Origin: Cladopsammia gracilis
Lineage: Eukaryota > Cnidaria > Anthozoa > Scleractinia > Dendrophylliidae
Assembly: GCA_022457155.1 (NCBI GenBank)
Contig: JAJGOT010000503.1
Span: 186,001 to 250,000 of the forward strand
Length of the DNA stretch: 64,000 nt
Direction: 5' to 3'
Shown one piece after another: positions 10,476 to 20,583 of this stretch (position 1 is its first letter; each line of letters opens with the position of its first letter). The notes beneath the pieces were generated by a model, which saw nothing but the letters and a program-made list of their open reading frames with translations, did no database searches and was not told the origin of the DNA. Both the position numbers and the translations under genes were made by a program.

Positions 10476-11096
10476 GTTGTGTGCAACAAAGCAAGCATTA
10501 CAATAAAATTATTACAGCTGTTATCCCAAAATGCTGTCAACAATAATTTCGCTTTCTATTTTCTTTGTGTGAGCCGTAACAGACAGGTAAACATAGGAAA
10601 TCCACATTTAGCAATAGCCGTCTTTAATACAAACTACGTGTTACACCAAACTTCAAGTTCAATAATTATAGAACGCCGACATGGTTGTCTTGTTTACCGC
10701 ACAACAATGTTTATATTTGTGCCCAGGTTGCGGTGTTTCCGTTCTGAGCTACTTCTGAATGTTGCGACTACAATCATAATTACCGAATCGCTACATTTCG
10801 CTTAGCTTGAATACACCGTGAAAATTTCCGGACAGAGTTGACTTCCATACTCGTCCGCGCTGTTTAATATTCAGTCGTACAAAACCAACGAAAATCTAAA
10901 TTTCTTGTTTTGCAGATATCTAAGCGGCTGACTTTTTCTGTTATTGTGCTGTTTCTAATGCCAGGACCCTTCATTAAATTTATTGTGCCCATCAAGAAGA
11001 TACTTCATAAAAACCATAAAGAGTTTTTGTTTCAAAGCTACATCTCACAAGCAATTTCCTGTCAAACCGCAGCAAGATCGCTAAAACCCTCATAAA
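10476..11096. other. Gene-free flank of the gypsy element
   Basis: Open frames at 10479-10805 and 10910-11095 show no domain, signal peptide or codon bias that would support a gene. The last five bases, ATAAA at 11092-11096, are the left target-site duplication of the retrotransposon. Confidence 0.5.
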
Positions 11097-11257
11097 TGTA
11101 ACGAGTGCGCTTACATGAAGTATTTAGCTTTCCCGCTAATCGGGGGCACGTGACCATTCCTCGTGTGCGCGGCCATGTTGTTTTATCTAGTAGTTCTGTT
11201 GTTGGTTCAATACAGTTGATGTTTTGGTATCTGAGTGCCTGTTTACTTATCGTTACA
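11097..11257 (+). repeat. 5' LTR of gypsy element
   Basis: 161 bp, TG...CA with 6-bp inverted ends (TGTAAC/GTTACA). It is followed directly by the primer binding site. No obvious TATA box is seen. Confidence 0.95.
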
Positions 11258-11270
11258 TGGTGTCAGAAGT
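11258..11270 (+). promoter_or_regulatory. Primer binding site of gypsy element
   Basis: TGGTGTCAGAAGT directly abuts the LTR. The leading TGG complements the CCA end of a tRNA; which tRNA is used cannot be decided by eye. Confidence 0.7.
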
Positions 11271-11326
11271 CCACCGAACCCAGACGCCAAGAGCACCGAA
11301 ATTTTGTGAGAGAAGTCGCCAGATTT

Positions 11327-12502
11327 ATGCTGGAAACAAGCAACGAACAGCGACCTTCGACATCCACCAGTTCAATGGCAAATTTTCATATTCCTCCCCC
11401 TGAAATTCTCGAGCTCAACGATGGCTCCACGGCTTCCAACTGGCGAACTTGGGTCTCTGCCTGGAAGAATTATACGCTGGCTACAAAGTTGGATAAAGAG
11501 GAAGAAGAACGCCAAGTAGCGACACTGTTGGCGATCATCGGGAAAGAAGCAAACAAGGTGTTTCGTACTTTCACTTGGGCCTCGGAAGGCGATGAGAAGA
11601 AGATTGCGCCCGTTTTAAAGAATTTCGAGGATTACTGTATTCCCAGAGAAAACACGATTTACGAGCGTTTTCTGTTCTTTACTCGAGATCAGCGGGAATC
11701 TGAAACGGTTGATCAATATATGACGGAATTACGCCAAATTGCGGGGAACTGTGATTTTGAATCACCCACACCGGATCAGCTTCTCCGTGATCGTCTGGTA
11801 ACTGGTACCAGGAATGGCAAGGTACGTGAAATTCTGCTTAAAGAGAAGAAGTTGACCTTAGAGAAAGCTTTAGATATTGCTCGTGCTGCAGAGAGCACAG
11901 CTGCTCAAATTAAAGTTATGACTACTCAATCAGGGTTGAACGCTGTCCAACTGAAAGAGAAAGAGCAGTCTGATGACAGTCGGGTTGTGAACGATAACAG
12001 GATCAGAGATTGCAGATTCTGTGGAAGGAATCATGAAAGACGTAACTGTCCCGCATTTGGACAGACCTGTGCATATTGTAAAAAGAAGAATCATTTTGTG
12101 GTCAAGTGCCCAGCCAAAAGTAAGGTGTCTACTGTTCAGGAGCGGTTTTATCTGAGTACTGCGGGTGTTGGGGGCCATGAGGCTCGTGAGATGGTGACCC
12201 TCAACGTGTCAAAGGATGCTGAGGCTAACACAGGTCATGAAGTGGCTTTCTTGATGGAGACTGGGGCCGAATGCAACCTATTGCCTTTGGATGTATACAA
12301 GAATGTGACCGGAGATCTGGACTTAAACTTTCTTGATACTCGAGCAAAGTCAGTTTTGATCTTAGCTAATGGATATGAACAATCCACTGAGGGCAAAGCA
12401 ACCCTGTATGTAAACCGTAAAGGACAAACACACAAGATACAAGCCAGTGTAGTCAAGGGTCATGGCTATATGAGCCAATATTGTCTAAGGAGACCATGTT
12501 AG
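11327..12502 (+). CDS. Gypsy Gag plus N-terminal part of protease
   Basis: The open frame reaches back into the LTR, but the first good ATG is at 11327 (MLETSNEQRPST). The capsid-like part (ILELNDGSTASNWRTWVSAW..., then a retrotransposon-gag region with ERFLFFTRDQRESETVDQYM) is followed by two zinc knuckles: CRFCGRNHERRNC (C-x2-C-x3-H-x4-C, slightly irregular) and CAYCKKKNHFVVKC (C-x2-C-x4-H-x4-C). Then comes the retropepsin active-site region, FLMETGAECNLLP, where the expected Asp of the D-T/S-G triad is Glu (GAG at 12257-12259). The frame ends at 12502, inside the protease. Loss of the catalytic Asp would be expected to inactivate the enzyme. The rest of the protease continues in another frame (next entry). 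Confidence 0.9.
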   Translation: MLETSNEQRPSTSTSSMANFHIPPPEILELNDGSTASNWRTWVSAWKNYTLATKLDKEEEERQVATLLAIIGKEANKVFRTFTWASEGDEKKIAPVLKNFEDYCIPRENTIYERFLFFTRDQRESETVDQYMTELRQIAGNCDFESPTPDQLLRDRLVTGTRNGKVREILLKEKKLTLEKALDIARAAESTAAQIKVMTTQSGLNAVQLKEKEQSDDSRVVNDNRIRDCRFCGRNHERRNCPAFGQTCAYCKKKNHFVVKCPAKSKVSTVQERFYLSTAGVGGHEAREMVTLNVSKDAEANTGHEVAFLMETGAECNLLPLDVYKNVTGDLDLNFLDTRAKSVLILANGYEQSTEGKATLYVNRKGQTHKIQASVVKGHGYMSQYCLRRPC

Positions 12503-15354
12503 AAATGAACCTGATAAAGATCCTTGATTGCGACCGAGATCCACGCATAAACGTACTGAAGACAGATAAAGACCCTTTACTAGAAGAGTATGCTGATGTG
12601 TTTGAAGGCCTTGAAAAGTTACATGGCAAGTACAGCATTATAACTGACAATACCATCAAGCCTGTGGTCCATCCACCACGACGTTTACCCGTGGCTATGA
12701 CCGAGCAAGTGCAGAGGAAACTTGAGGAAATGGCAGCTGACAATGTCATAGCAAAAGTCGACCAGGCCACTGATTGGGTATCCAGCATGCTGGTGGTGAG
12801 CAAGCCACCTTCTGAAGCTGACGGGGAAACCAAGTTACGCATTTGTTTAGATCCTAGAGATCTGAATGTCGCCATAAAACGTGAACATTTCCCAATGCCA
12901 ACGATTGAAGAAATTGCAACTAGGCTAAATGGAGCAAAGCTGTTCAGCGTGTTTGACGCCAGCAATGGTTTCTGGCAAGTGAAACTTGACAAAGAATCCA
13001 GCATGCTCACCACATTTAACACGCCATTTGGGCGTTACCGGTGGAAGCGAATGCCGTTTGGCATTAGCAGTGCACCAGAAGTTTGGCAGCGCAGAATGCG
13101 AGAACACATAGAGGGGCTTAAGGGAGTAGAGGTCATTGCAGATGATTTTGTGATCGTTGGATACGGAAACACACCCGCCGAATGGCAGACAGACCATGAC
13201 CAAAATGTACGTGCTTTCCTGGATCGCTGTCGTGAAAGAAACCAGAAGCTGAACAAGAAGAAAGCCCGGTTGAGACAGCAAGAAGTTCCTTTCATTGGCC
13301 ATATTCTAACCCCAGAAGGTCTCAAACCTGACCCATGCAAGGTGGAGGCAATTGTACGAATGCCAGACCCCACTGATGTTCACTCTCTGCGTAGATTCCT
13401 TGGCATGGTGAACTATTTGGCAAAGTTTCTGCCACGCTTGTCAGACGAAACAGAAGTCCTGAGAAAACTCACTGAAAGTGATGCAGAATGGTGCTGGATA
13501 CCTGCTCATGCAGATGCTTTAAACTGCGTCAAAGAAATGATTGTTGCTGCACCAGTGCTTGCTTACTATGATGTGTGCAAACCAGTAGTTATCCAGTGCG
13601 ATGCTTCCCAGACCGGACTTGGAGCCGCTTTGTTACAAGAAGGGCGTCCAGTGGCTTACAGCTCCCGTGTGATGACTCCTACAGAACAAAACTATGTTCA
13701 AATAGAGAAGGACCTACTTGCAATAGTCTTTGCATGTGAAAAATTTGATCAGTACATCTTTGGAAGAAGTGACGTAGTTGTCCAGTCAGACCATAAACCA
13801 TTGGAAACCATATTCAAGAAACCCATCCACACCTCCCCAAAGCGCCTTCAACGTATGCGGCTCCGCTTGCAGAACTATGACCTCCAAGTGGAATACAAGA
13901 AAGGCACCACCATGTTCTTGGCTGACACTTTAAGTCGAGCATATGTGGAGGGCGAACAGTTGAGAAAAGTCCCAAACAGTGATGTCCGTTCAATTAAGGA
14001 ACGACTATTTGCCTTTGAGTTAGAGCAGATCAAACATGATGAAGAACTGACTGTATTTCCTACTCGGCTAAAGAAGCTGTGCGAGGAGACTGCTAAGGAT
14101 GAGGAGTTGCAGATTTTATCCGATGTTATCTGTGAAGGATGGCCGGAGACCTTGGCACAAGCACGTAAATATGACAGACGTCGAAAACAAGTGATTGAGT
14201 TGTATTGGAACAGCCGGGATGAGCTGACCACAGAAGACGGGTTGGTGTACAAGGGTCATCGTTTAGTGATACCTGCTGGTGAACGTCCTGACATTGTGAA
14301 GAGCCTGCATGAGTCGCATATTGGGGTCGAAGGGACACTGCGTCGTGCTCGCGATATTGTTTACCGGCCTGGAATCACGGTGCAGCTCAAGGATTACCTG
14401 TCGAAATGCGGCATTTGTAATAGTTATCGGCCTGAACAATGCAAACAACCATTGCAGCCCCATGAAGTGCCCAATTTACCATGGGAGAAAGTCGGGGTTG
14501 ATTTGTTTATGCTTGAGAAGCAGGCTTTCCTGATAGCCGTTGACTACTACTCTGGTTATTTTGAGGTACAAGATCTGAGCCACACCACAAGTGATCGTGT
14601 CATTACGGTTTTAAAGACCTGGTTCGCCAGACATGGCATCCCTGTGACAGTAATTAGTGACAACGGACCGCCTTTCAACAGTGAAGATTTTAAGTCCTTC
14701 AATAAAGAATGGGACTTTCATCACATTACGTCAAGCCCTTACCATGCACAGAGTAACGGTCGTGTCGAAAATGCAGTGAAGTCCTGCAAGTCCTTGTTGA
14801 TGAAAGCCCGTGCAGACAAACGTGATCCTTTGTTGGCGTTACTTGAATGGCGCAACACACCAACTGAGGGCATGCATGCTGCACCTACTCAGCTACTGTA
14901 TGGCAGGCGAACACGCACTCGTCTCCCAGTAGCTAAGACATTGTTAGAGCCGAGTGTGATTACTAATGTACCAGAGAAGATTAAGTTGAGGAAGCAGAAA
15001 CAGAAGCACTATTATGATCAACACACGCAGGAATTGCCGAAATTAGATGATGCTGATGCCATAAGAATGCGCCTGCCAGGTGAGAAAGAATGGTCTCTTG
15101 AACAGGTCATCGGAGATGTGGGCAACCGTTCGTACGTGGTAGGGGTCAACGGGAAACATTATCGTCGAAACCGCAGATGGTTAAGAGCAACTCCCGAAGA
15201 AACAACCGAGCCGACTGAGCTAACTGAGCAGACCGAGTTGCCGACTGAGTTCCCGCAACCATTAGTTCCGCCAACACCAATAATTCCAGAGCCACCTAGT
15301 CGTCCAACGCGCGAACATCGCCCACCGCAGTGGCTTAAAGATTGTGAGTGCTGA
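12481..15354 (+). CDS. Gypsy Pol: RT, RNase H, integrase
   Basis: This frame overlaps the gag/protease frame by about 20 bases and is offset from it. The open frame extends upstream of 12481 without an ATG, so the stated start is nominal. Visible in order: the protease-RT linker; RT with FSVFDASNGFWQVKLD and the catalytic box as IADD rather than Y-x-DD; RNase H with VIQCDASQTGLGAALL, an IEKDLLAIVFAC helix and SDHKPLE; integrase with the H-H-C-C zinc module (CGICNSYRPEQC), then the D-D-E core (VGVDLF, VISDNGPPF, NGRVENAVK) and a Pro-rich C-terminus. No internal stop was seen over 957 codons. The frame offset near 12470 lies in a TATATG stretch and fits a small TA slip rather than a conserved frameshift signal, because it falls within the protease. 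Confidence 0.93.
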   Translation: MSKETMLEMNLIKILDCDRDPRINVLKTDKDPLLEEYADVFEGLEKLHGKYSIITDNTIKPVVHPPRRLPVAMTEQVQRKLEEMAADNVIAKVDQATDWVSSMLVVSKPPSEADGETKLRICLDPRDLNVAIKREHFPMPTIEEIATRLNGAKLFSVFDASNGFWQVKLDKESSMLTTFNTPFGRYRWKRMPFGISSAPEVWQRRMREHIEGLKGVEVIADDFVIVGYGNTPAEWQTDHDQNVRAFLDRCRERNQKLNKKKARLRQQEVPFIGHILTPEGLKPDPCKVEAIVRMPDPTDVHSLRRFLGMVNYLAKFLPRLSDETEVLRKLTESDAEWCWIPAHADALNCVKEMIVAAPVLAYYDVCKPVVIQCDASQTGLGAALLQEGRPVAYSSRVMTPTEQNYVQIEKDLLAIVFACEKFDQYIFGRSDVVVQSDHKPLETIFKKPIHTSPKRLQRMRLRLQNYDLQVEYKKGTTMFLADTLSRAYVEGEQLRKVPNSDVRSIKERLFAFELEQIKHDEELTVFPTRLKKLCEETAKDEELQILSDVICEGWPETLAQARKYDRRRKQVIELYWNSRDELTTEDGLVYKGHRLVIPAGERPDIVKSLHESHIGVEGTLRRARDIVYRPGITVQLKDYLSKCGICNSYRPEQCKQPLQPHEVPNLPWEKVGVDLFMLEKQAFLIAVDYYSGYFEVQDLSHTTSDRVITVLKTWFARHGIPVTVISDNGPPFNSEDFKSFNKEWDFHHITSSPYHAQSNGRVENAVKSCKSLLMKARADKRDPLLALLEWRNTPTEGMHAAPTQLLYGRRTRTRLPVAKTLLEPSVITNVPEKIKLRKQKQKHYYDQHTQELPKLDDADAIRMRLPGEKEWSLEQVIGDVGNRSYVVGVNGKHYRRNRRWLRATPEETTEPTELTEQTELPTEFPQPLVPPTPIIPEPPSRPTREHRPPQWLKDCEC

Positions 15355-15500
15355 GGAACGAGACATTTTGACTTTGCCTCATTTTGTTCGTTTATAGTTT
15401 ACCTATGTTTGTTATGTTTACCTGTTATGCACTGTGGCTTTGTTTCATACACAAGAACTCTGAGGCATAGGAACATTTTCTAAAACTTTTTTTGTTGTTG

Positions 15501-15517
15501 AAACTTAGGAAAGGAGA
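15501..15517 (+). promoter_or_regulatory. Polypurine tract of gypsy element
   Basis: AAACTTAGGAAAGGAGA ends immediately before the TG of the 3' LTR, where plus-strand DNA synthesis is primed in this class. Confidence 0.75.
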
Positions 15518-15678
15518 TGTAACGAGTGCGCTTACATGAAGTATTTAGCTTTTCCGCTAATCGGGGGCACGTGACCATTCCTCGTGTGCGCGGCCATGTT
15601 GTTTTATCTAGTAGTTCATTTGTTGGTTCAATACAGTTGATGTTTTGGTATCTGAGTGCCTGTTTACTTATCGTTACA
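15518..15678 (+). repeat. 3' LTR of gypsy element
   Basis: 161 bp; differs from the 5' LTR at one C/T and two adjacent bases in the TAGTTC..TTGTTGG part. It is followed by the ATAAA target duplication at 15679-15683. Confidence 0.95.
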
Positions 15679-15794
15679 ATAAAGATAATTAAAAACGTAA
15701 AGATTATAACGCCTTGGTGCAAAAGTTCACGCTTTACGTGGAACAGAAATAGTGTTCAGAAGGGATTTATTACATTGGCATGCTGGAAGTTACA

Positions 15795-15847
15795 AGACCT
15801 CCCTCTGAGATATAGGGCAAATTGCCCTATATCTCAGAGGGAGGTCT
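15795..15847. repeat. 53-bp perfect palindrome
   Basis: AGACCTCCCTCTGAGATATA pairs perfectly with its reverse complement around the centre GGGCAAATTGCCC. Arms are 26 bp with a single central base. It lies between the retrotransposon and the first GPCR. It may be a tiny MITE; no target duplication is certain. Confidence 0.9.
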
Positions 15848-16138
15848 AGCTATTTTTTGGTTGCTAAGAGCGTCTGGCTCGTTATGGTTGTACTTGAAGG
15901 AATGACAATTTATTCATATTTTGTTGGTCTTATATGCTCTGCTTATGATTTATGCAGTGCGAATAGTGGGGAGACCCCCCGAGTTGCTTTCGAAGGTATG
16001 AACACGCGTGAGCAATATCACGACGTAACAGGAAGTGGCACGACCGCCAGAAGAGAAGTTCGAAACAGTTCAATTAAGGTTGCATTTTTTTTAATATCTC
16101 TATTAGTACACTTTTCTCAACGTCGACTGCAGTAAGCG

Positions 16139-17062
16139 ATGTCTTTATTCGGTGAATACCCGTGCATCAATGTGACCATTCCACCAAGTTACATTTCGTT
16201 TACCTCGGCGACAGTCTCAGTCGCAATGTGCTTGGTTACCATAACAGGGAACATTCTCGTTGTGCTGGCCATCTTTATCGACCCAAACAAGGAACTCAAA
16301 TCGCCGTTCAACTACTTCGTGGCCAACTTAGCCATCGCTGATCTTGTGGTGGGATTCGTGGTCGACCCAATGTCGGTAGCGTTTCACGTGAGCGAAGGAG
16401 TTGCGAAAAAATACCCAGCCGATCTTGTGTACATCCACATTCCGTACTTCATTACCTGCACAGCTTCAGTACTCAGTCTCGCTGCTTTGACGATGGATAG
16501 ATTTTGGGCGATAACGTCTCCACTGCCCTACAGAATAAAACCGAATCCTAAGCGAGCTGGTTTTGTTGCTGTAGGCATTTGGGCCTTCTCGCTGAGCTTT
16601 CCTTTCGTATATCTTGCGACCGGTTACCTCACGTATGCTTTTGTGTTCGCTCACACAGTCATTATCGCCACATTTCTGGTTATGTTACTGACTTACTTGA
16701 AGATATTTCGCGTTTTTCAGAATCAAGTTAAACAGTGGGACTCGTTGGATCACACTACTTCTGACAACCAAGCCAAGAGGCAAGCTGTACTATGGGAACA
16801 GAAAGTTACCAAAACCTTCATGATTATGCTAGCCTTATTTTTGGCATGCTATCTTCCGTCGTGCATTTGCATCTACGTCACCAATCTGTGCGAAACATGC
16901 AGCTGTAACTTGATTCATTGGGCCAGGGATGTGCATTTTCTTTTGATTTTGGCCAGTTCAGGAGTAAACCCGTTTGTTTATGCGTGGCGATTTGAGAATT
17001 TCAGGAAAGCTATTGTCAAGATCTTCACCCGTATAAAGTGCTGCGGCCACTCGCCGAGATGA
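16139..17062 (+). CDS. Class A GPCR, melanocortin/adenosine-receptor-like (paralogue 1)
   Basis: A single-exon, 307-aa seven-TM receptor. The ATG at 16139 is shared with the paralogue at 24050. Landmarks: GN in TM1 (N38), NLAIAD in TM2 (D68), DRF instead of DRY at the end of TM3 (120-122), W148 in TM4, CYLP in TM6 (P240), and NPFVY in TM7 (277-281), then helix 8 (RFENFRKA) and a CC pair (301-302) that could be palmitoylated. The conserved Cys at the top of TM3 is absent, loop 2 is only a few residues, TM5 lacks the usual Pro, and loop 3 has C251, C254 and C256. This combination is typical of melanocortin-type receptors and close relatives. The aminergic Asp of TM3 is replaced by Tyr, so an amine ligand is unlikely. 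The C-tail stops at TGA 17060-17062; the bases beyond still match the paralogue's tail in frame up to a TAG. The ligand is unknown; the location is the plasma membrane. Confidence 0.93.
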   Translation: MSLFGEYPCINVTIPPSYISFTSATVSVAMCLVTITGNILVVLAIFIDPNKELKSPFNYFVANLAIADLVVGFVVDPMSVAFHVSEGVAKKYPADLVYIHIPYFITCTASVLSLAALTMDRFWAITSPLPYRIKPNPKRAGFVAVGIWAFSLSFPFVYLATGYLTYAFVFAHTVIIATFLVMLLTYLKIFRVFQNQVKQWDSLDHTTSDNQAKRQAVLWEQKVTKTFMIMLALFLACYLPSCICIYVTNLCETCSCNLIHWARDVHFLLILASSGVNPFVYAWRFENFRKAIVKIFTRIKCCGHSPR

Positions 17063-18269
17063 GCAACACTTGACTTCAGCAATTTGGGTATGGAAAGTAC
17101 AACAAGTAATTCAAACTAGGAACTTGAACTTGCAAAGAAAGTACTGTAATCCAAAGATCGTCTCAATTCCATACTCTTTGCTCGTGTGATCGTGCATTTG
17201 GTGGGGCTTGTAGAAAGGGGGTGGGAGGGGGGTAGAAGCAGGGGAGGGGAGGTAGAAGGGGGGAGGGGGGTGGGGTACCTGCTATCTTCGGAGTGCAGAA
17301 GCCACGAGAAGAATCATCATTATCTGCCTTATTTATACACTGTATCAATTCATAAAAATACATCAATCAATCACTCAATCCATGGTCAGTACACTTAGCT
17401 AACATCCAGCAGTGTCTCTAAAAGTAAAAAAAGAATAACTAAAATAACAACTATACAGCAATGCTAATACAATTGCAGTCAAACCTCTCCAAAATGGCCA
17501 CCTTGGGGGCAGAGGTTTAGTGGCCGTTGTAGAGAGGTGGCCATTATGGGGAGGTAGGGGTGTAATATGACACCATTGTTTAGGGGAGGGGGGGGGCAGT
17601 AAAACATTGTATTTCAGTAAAAATGCTTATTTATAGCATACAAGTATGTAACACAACCAAAATATATCAATTGAACAGAAACCGGCAAGTGTTCAGAACG
17701 AAAATGTTAACAAAATAAAGCGAGTTAAGTCCAATAAGTGCATCAGTTTGTACATCATTCACTTTTAATATTACAGACAGTTTATTTTCTCTTTTGTGAA
17801 ATGAAGCTGTCAAGGGTAGTCGTGTAATTGCCAACTCCAGTTGGCCAAAGCTTAGCTTTCAAAAGACCTCTCTAAGGCTGTTCTGGGCTGCCCAAGTGTT
17901 CCTGGTTTTAGTGCATACTGTCTTTCTCTGTTATATAGTGCATGTTGTATTGAAGCTGATATTTTTTAATAGCGTTCCACCCAGATGACGTCATATTTGG
18001 CAGCATTGCATTGTGGGATCGAAATGCGGACAAATATTTCAAAATGGCTGCCTCGGAAACACCAGTTTTTGCGATTCCTGAACATGTTGTGGATAATTGT
18101 CGAGTTGTACCCAAGAACAGTGCTTCGTAGCACCTGTTTTTTCGTAGCTACCTGCATAGTTCTTGAATGTTTGTACGCATTTCAATCCCTTGATGCTGCG
18201 CACCAACTCTATTTTTAGAATCTGGGCGGAACACTATTGAAGATGAAGTTTGACAATAAAACCCCTATC
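17063..18269. other. Intergenic, with G-rich tract and short repeats
   Basis: It begins with the orphaned C-tail remnant of the GPCR (to about 17119). A G/A-rich block lies at 17210-17278. Near 17480-17565 there is an inverted pair around AAACCTCTCCAAAATGGCCACC and its partner GGTGGCCATTATGGGGAGG. No gene is supported in the rest; open frames at 17908-18218 lack recognisable features. Confidence 0.5.
17210..17278 (+). repeat. Purine/G-rich tract, G-quadruplex potential
   Basis: Runs of four to six G recur (AGGGGGTGGGAGGGGGGTAG, then GGGGAGGGGAGG and GGGGGGAGGGGGGTGGGG). The spacing satisfies the usual four-run G-quadruplex pattern several times over. It lies about 150 bp after the GPCR stop. 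Confidence 0.7.
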
Positions 18270-19456
18270 TTCAAATAATGTAAATGTAAATATAAAACTT
18301 TATTTATACATGGTAAAATATCAGTATTGACAAGAATGATAACTTTTAGTAATTAATATTCTATATGGGAGATTATTCCAGAGGAAATCACCACTATAGC
18401 TCGGGCTATGCCTTAGGTAGTCAGTTCTTGGCCTTGGTATCACTATTTTTTGATTGGCATTACAAAGCTTATAAGAAGTAATTTTGGGAGTAATCATATT
18501 GCATAGATAACCTGGAGCAAGCTTGTTTCCCGTATGCATTTGTACATTATGACTGCCTTTTGCTTCGCCTTCTAACAGATAAGGTGTTCCAGCCAAGCGG
18601 GTCAAGAAGATAGCTAAAGCTCGTGTCATAGCTTTATCGGGTAATAACTCTTGCAGCGCGGTTTTGTAGATTGTGAAGTTTCCCGCTCAGCTGTTGAGAC
18701 AGGACATCCGAAACAACACTGCAGTAATCAAAGTGTGGCTCAATAATGCCTTTGTATACTGGCATTTTAATAATGCAGCGTGTATGGAGATAAATGGCCT
18801 GACTCTGATTTTGACTCGTTGTTAATTGCATAGTCATTAACAGACTGTAATTTCTGACGTGGGCTGTTGATCATAAACTTAGTTTTAGAAATATTGAAAC
18901 TTATTAGCTTTGAACCTTGAGTTTCAAGATCAATCAGACTAGATCCAGCAAAAGTAACATTAGTGTGGTCAGTATACATTCTAGGGGAGCCAAGGCTCAG
19001 GCAATTTGGTAGGTCATTATATAATTTTAAAAAAGTAGTGGACCAATTATTGACCCTTACGGTACTCCACAGTTTAAAGTGCTTACATTTGACAGGTGGC
19101 TATTTATATTGCATTTTTACGTATGATTGTACTTAGATAAGACTCAAACCATTAATTTTCAGGGCGTTTTGATCAACCCCATATTTAACCAGCTTTTGCA
19201 CAATAATTTTTTTTAATTTATAGTGTCAAAGGCATTATTTAGGTCAATAAATATAACGCCATTAAGAAGACCGTTGTCAATATTGACAGACCAATTATTA
19301 TAACATTAGTCTCCAGGGGAGTCGTGAGAGTACTGAGTAGAGAGCGAAAGCCTGACTGACAGCTGGACAATGGATGATGTGCGTTTAAATAATTAGAGAA
19401 TTGATCATGGATAATTTTTTCGAAAATTTTTGCCACGGCAGGAAATATAGATTACT

Positions 19457-19730
19457 TCATGGGTAGTGCGGGTGTACGGTATTTACGCACGAGTTGGTTC
19501 GTATCAGAAATCGAACGAGCGAGTGAGATCCAACGAGTGCGTAAATGCCGAACAAAGTACTACCCTTGCTGTAATTTGTTTATTTTATACATACTGAGAT
19601 TTATGATTGGACGAAACTCTTTTTTCACGTGTGAGAAAGTCGTTTAGCCATTCTGATTGGCTGCGAACCCCGAACGGGGTTTTCACACGCCAAATTTCAA
19701 TAGAAAATCTCAATAAGTATGACATAATAA
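19457..19730. mobile_element. Foldback MITEs inserted in the LINE
   Basis: GTAGTGCGGGTGTACGGTATTTACGCACGAGTTGG is mirrored by CCAACGAGTGCGTAAATGCCGAACAAAGTACTAC (19457-19566). A second, weaker hairpin pairs TACATACTGAGATTT with AAATCTCAATAAGTATG (19580-19725). They split the LINE between its NYRPV and AVAKIFEK motifs. Confidence 0.65.
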
Positions 19731-20565
19731 CAGATACAGGCCACAGGCCGATAGTTATTAAGCCGGTCAGACTTTGAGCCATTCTTATAGATCGGTGAAA
19801 GTTTGGGCCAGCTTCCAATCTGATGGATAGCTAGATACCAGTTACTATTGATTGATTAAAAATACGCGTTAAAGAAGGCGCGTCATTTCACAGTTTATAA
19901 GAGCTTACAAGGAATTTTGTCAACTGGGACTGTTGCCTTGCCTCCATCAATACCTTTAACCAATTTGATGACTTTTTGAACTTCAATCATGTCGAAGGGA
20001 AATACATAGGCGTACGAGGGGGAGGGGCTGGGGGGGGGGGGAGCCCTCCAGTCGTAAAAAAAATATGGTATTATTCGGGCAAAGCTGGTCGACTATTCGG
20101 GCACCACAGACAGTAAAGTTACTGAATTATTTTGTGATCGATTCAATATCATAATTTATTTTTGTTTTTTGATTTCGTAACTCACATTACTCACTTAACT
20201 TTCTAACCGAGCTCTATACTACATCGATCATGTCATTCATGTAATAGCTCCATTAAATTTGCGCTGTGGTCCGCCAGACGGTACGCCAAGGGTGGGAATG
20301 ATAACGTAGACCGCACAGGAACTGAAACTAAGTATAACAAATGGCGATCATCTTTATGTGTGGTTGGTATCTGATCGATTAAAGTATGTCTTCGTCGAAG
20401 TCTCGTAAAAGATTTTATCGGTAATATGTGAAGTGCGAAGAATGCGAGATGTAGAATCTCATACTCGGATCGTTCACAGCGGTAGAAAAGTAAAATGTCA
20501 GTGAGTGCTAGAAGTCCTAGAATCATCATCATGACGAAAAACATGACGTCACTAGATTCACTTCA

Positions 20566-20583
20566 CCCCCCCCCCCCCCCCCC
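20566..20583 (+). repeat. Poly-C tract (18 C)
   Basis: An uninterrupted run of 18 C inside the decayed LINE. A 12-G run lies nearby at 20030-20041. Confidence 0.9.

Larger units (their letters stand above)
11097..15678 (+). mobile_element. Ty3/gypsy LTR retrotransposon, complete copy
   Basis: Two 161-bp LTRs (11097-11257, 15518-15678) begin TGTAAC and end GTTACA and differ at three positions by my reading. The element is flanked by the 5-bp duplication ATAAA (11092-11096 and 15679-15683). A primer binding site starts TGGTGTCAGAAG immediately after the 5' LTR, and a purine-rich tract (AGGAAAGGAGA) immediately precedes the 3' LTR. Between them lie gag and protease, then RT, RNase H and integrase in the Ty3/gypsy order. 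No envelope gene is present. The near-identical LTRs imply a recent insertion, yet the coding region is damaged. The element lies about 460 bp upstream of the first GPCR in the same orientation. Confidence 0.95.

Noticed and set aside
10479..10805. 108-codon open frame after the 118-bp repeat
   Set aside because: No family, no conserved features, and AT-rich codons typical of non-coding DNA here.
11258..12502. Programmed frameshift between gypsy Gag and Pol
   Set aside because: The frame change lies inside the protease rather than between Gag and protease, and no slippery heptamer is evident; a small indel in a TA run is simpler.
12453..13373. Long minus-strand open frames opposite the gypsy pol gene
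   Set aside because: Antisense shadows of a clearly coding RT gene.
16139..17062. Aminergic (octopamine/adrenergic) receptor identity
   Set aside because: The amine-binding Asp of TM3 is Tyr, and the TM3 Cys and long loop 2 are missing.
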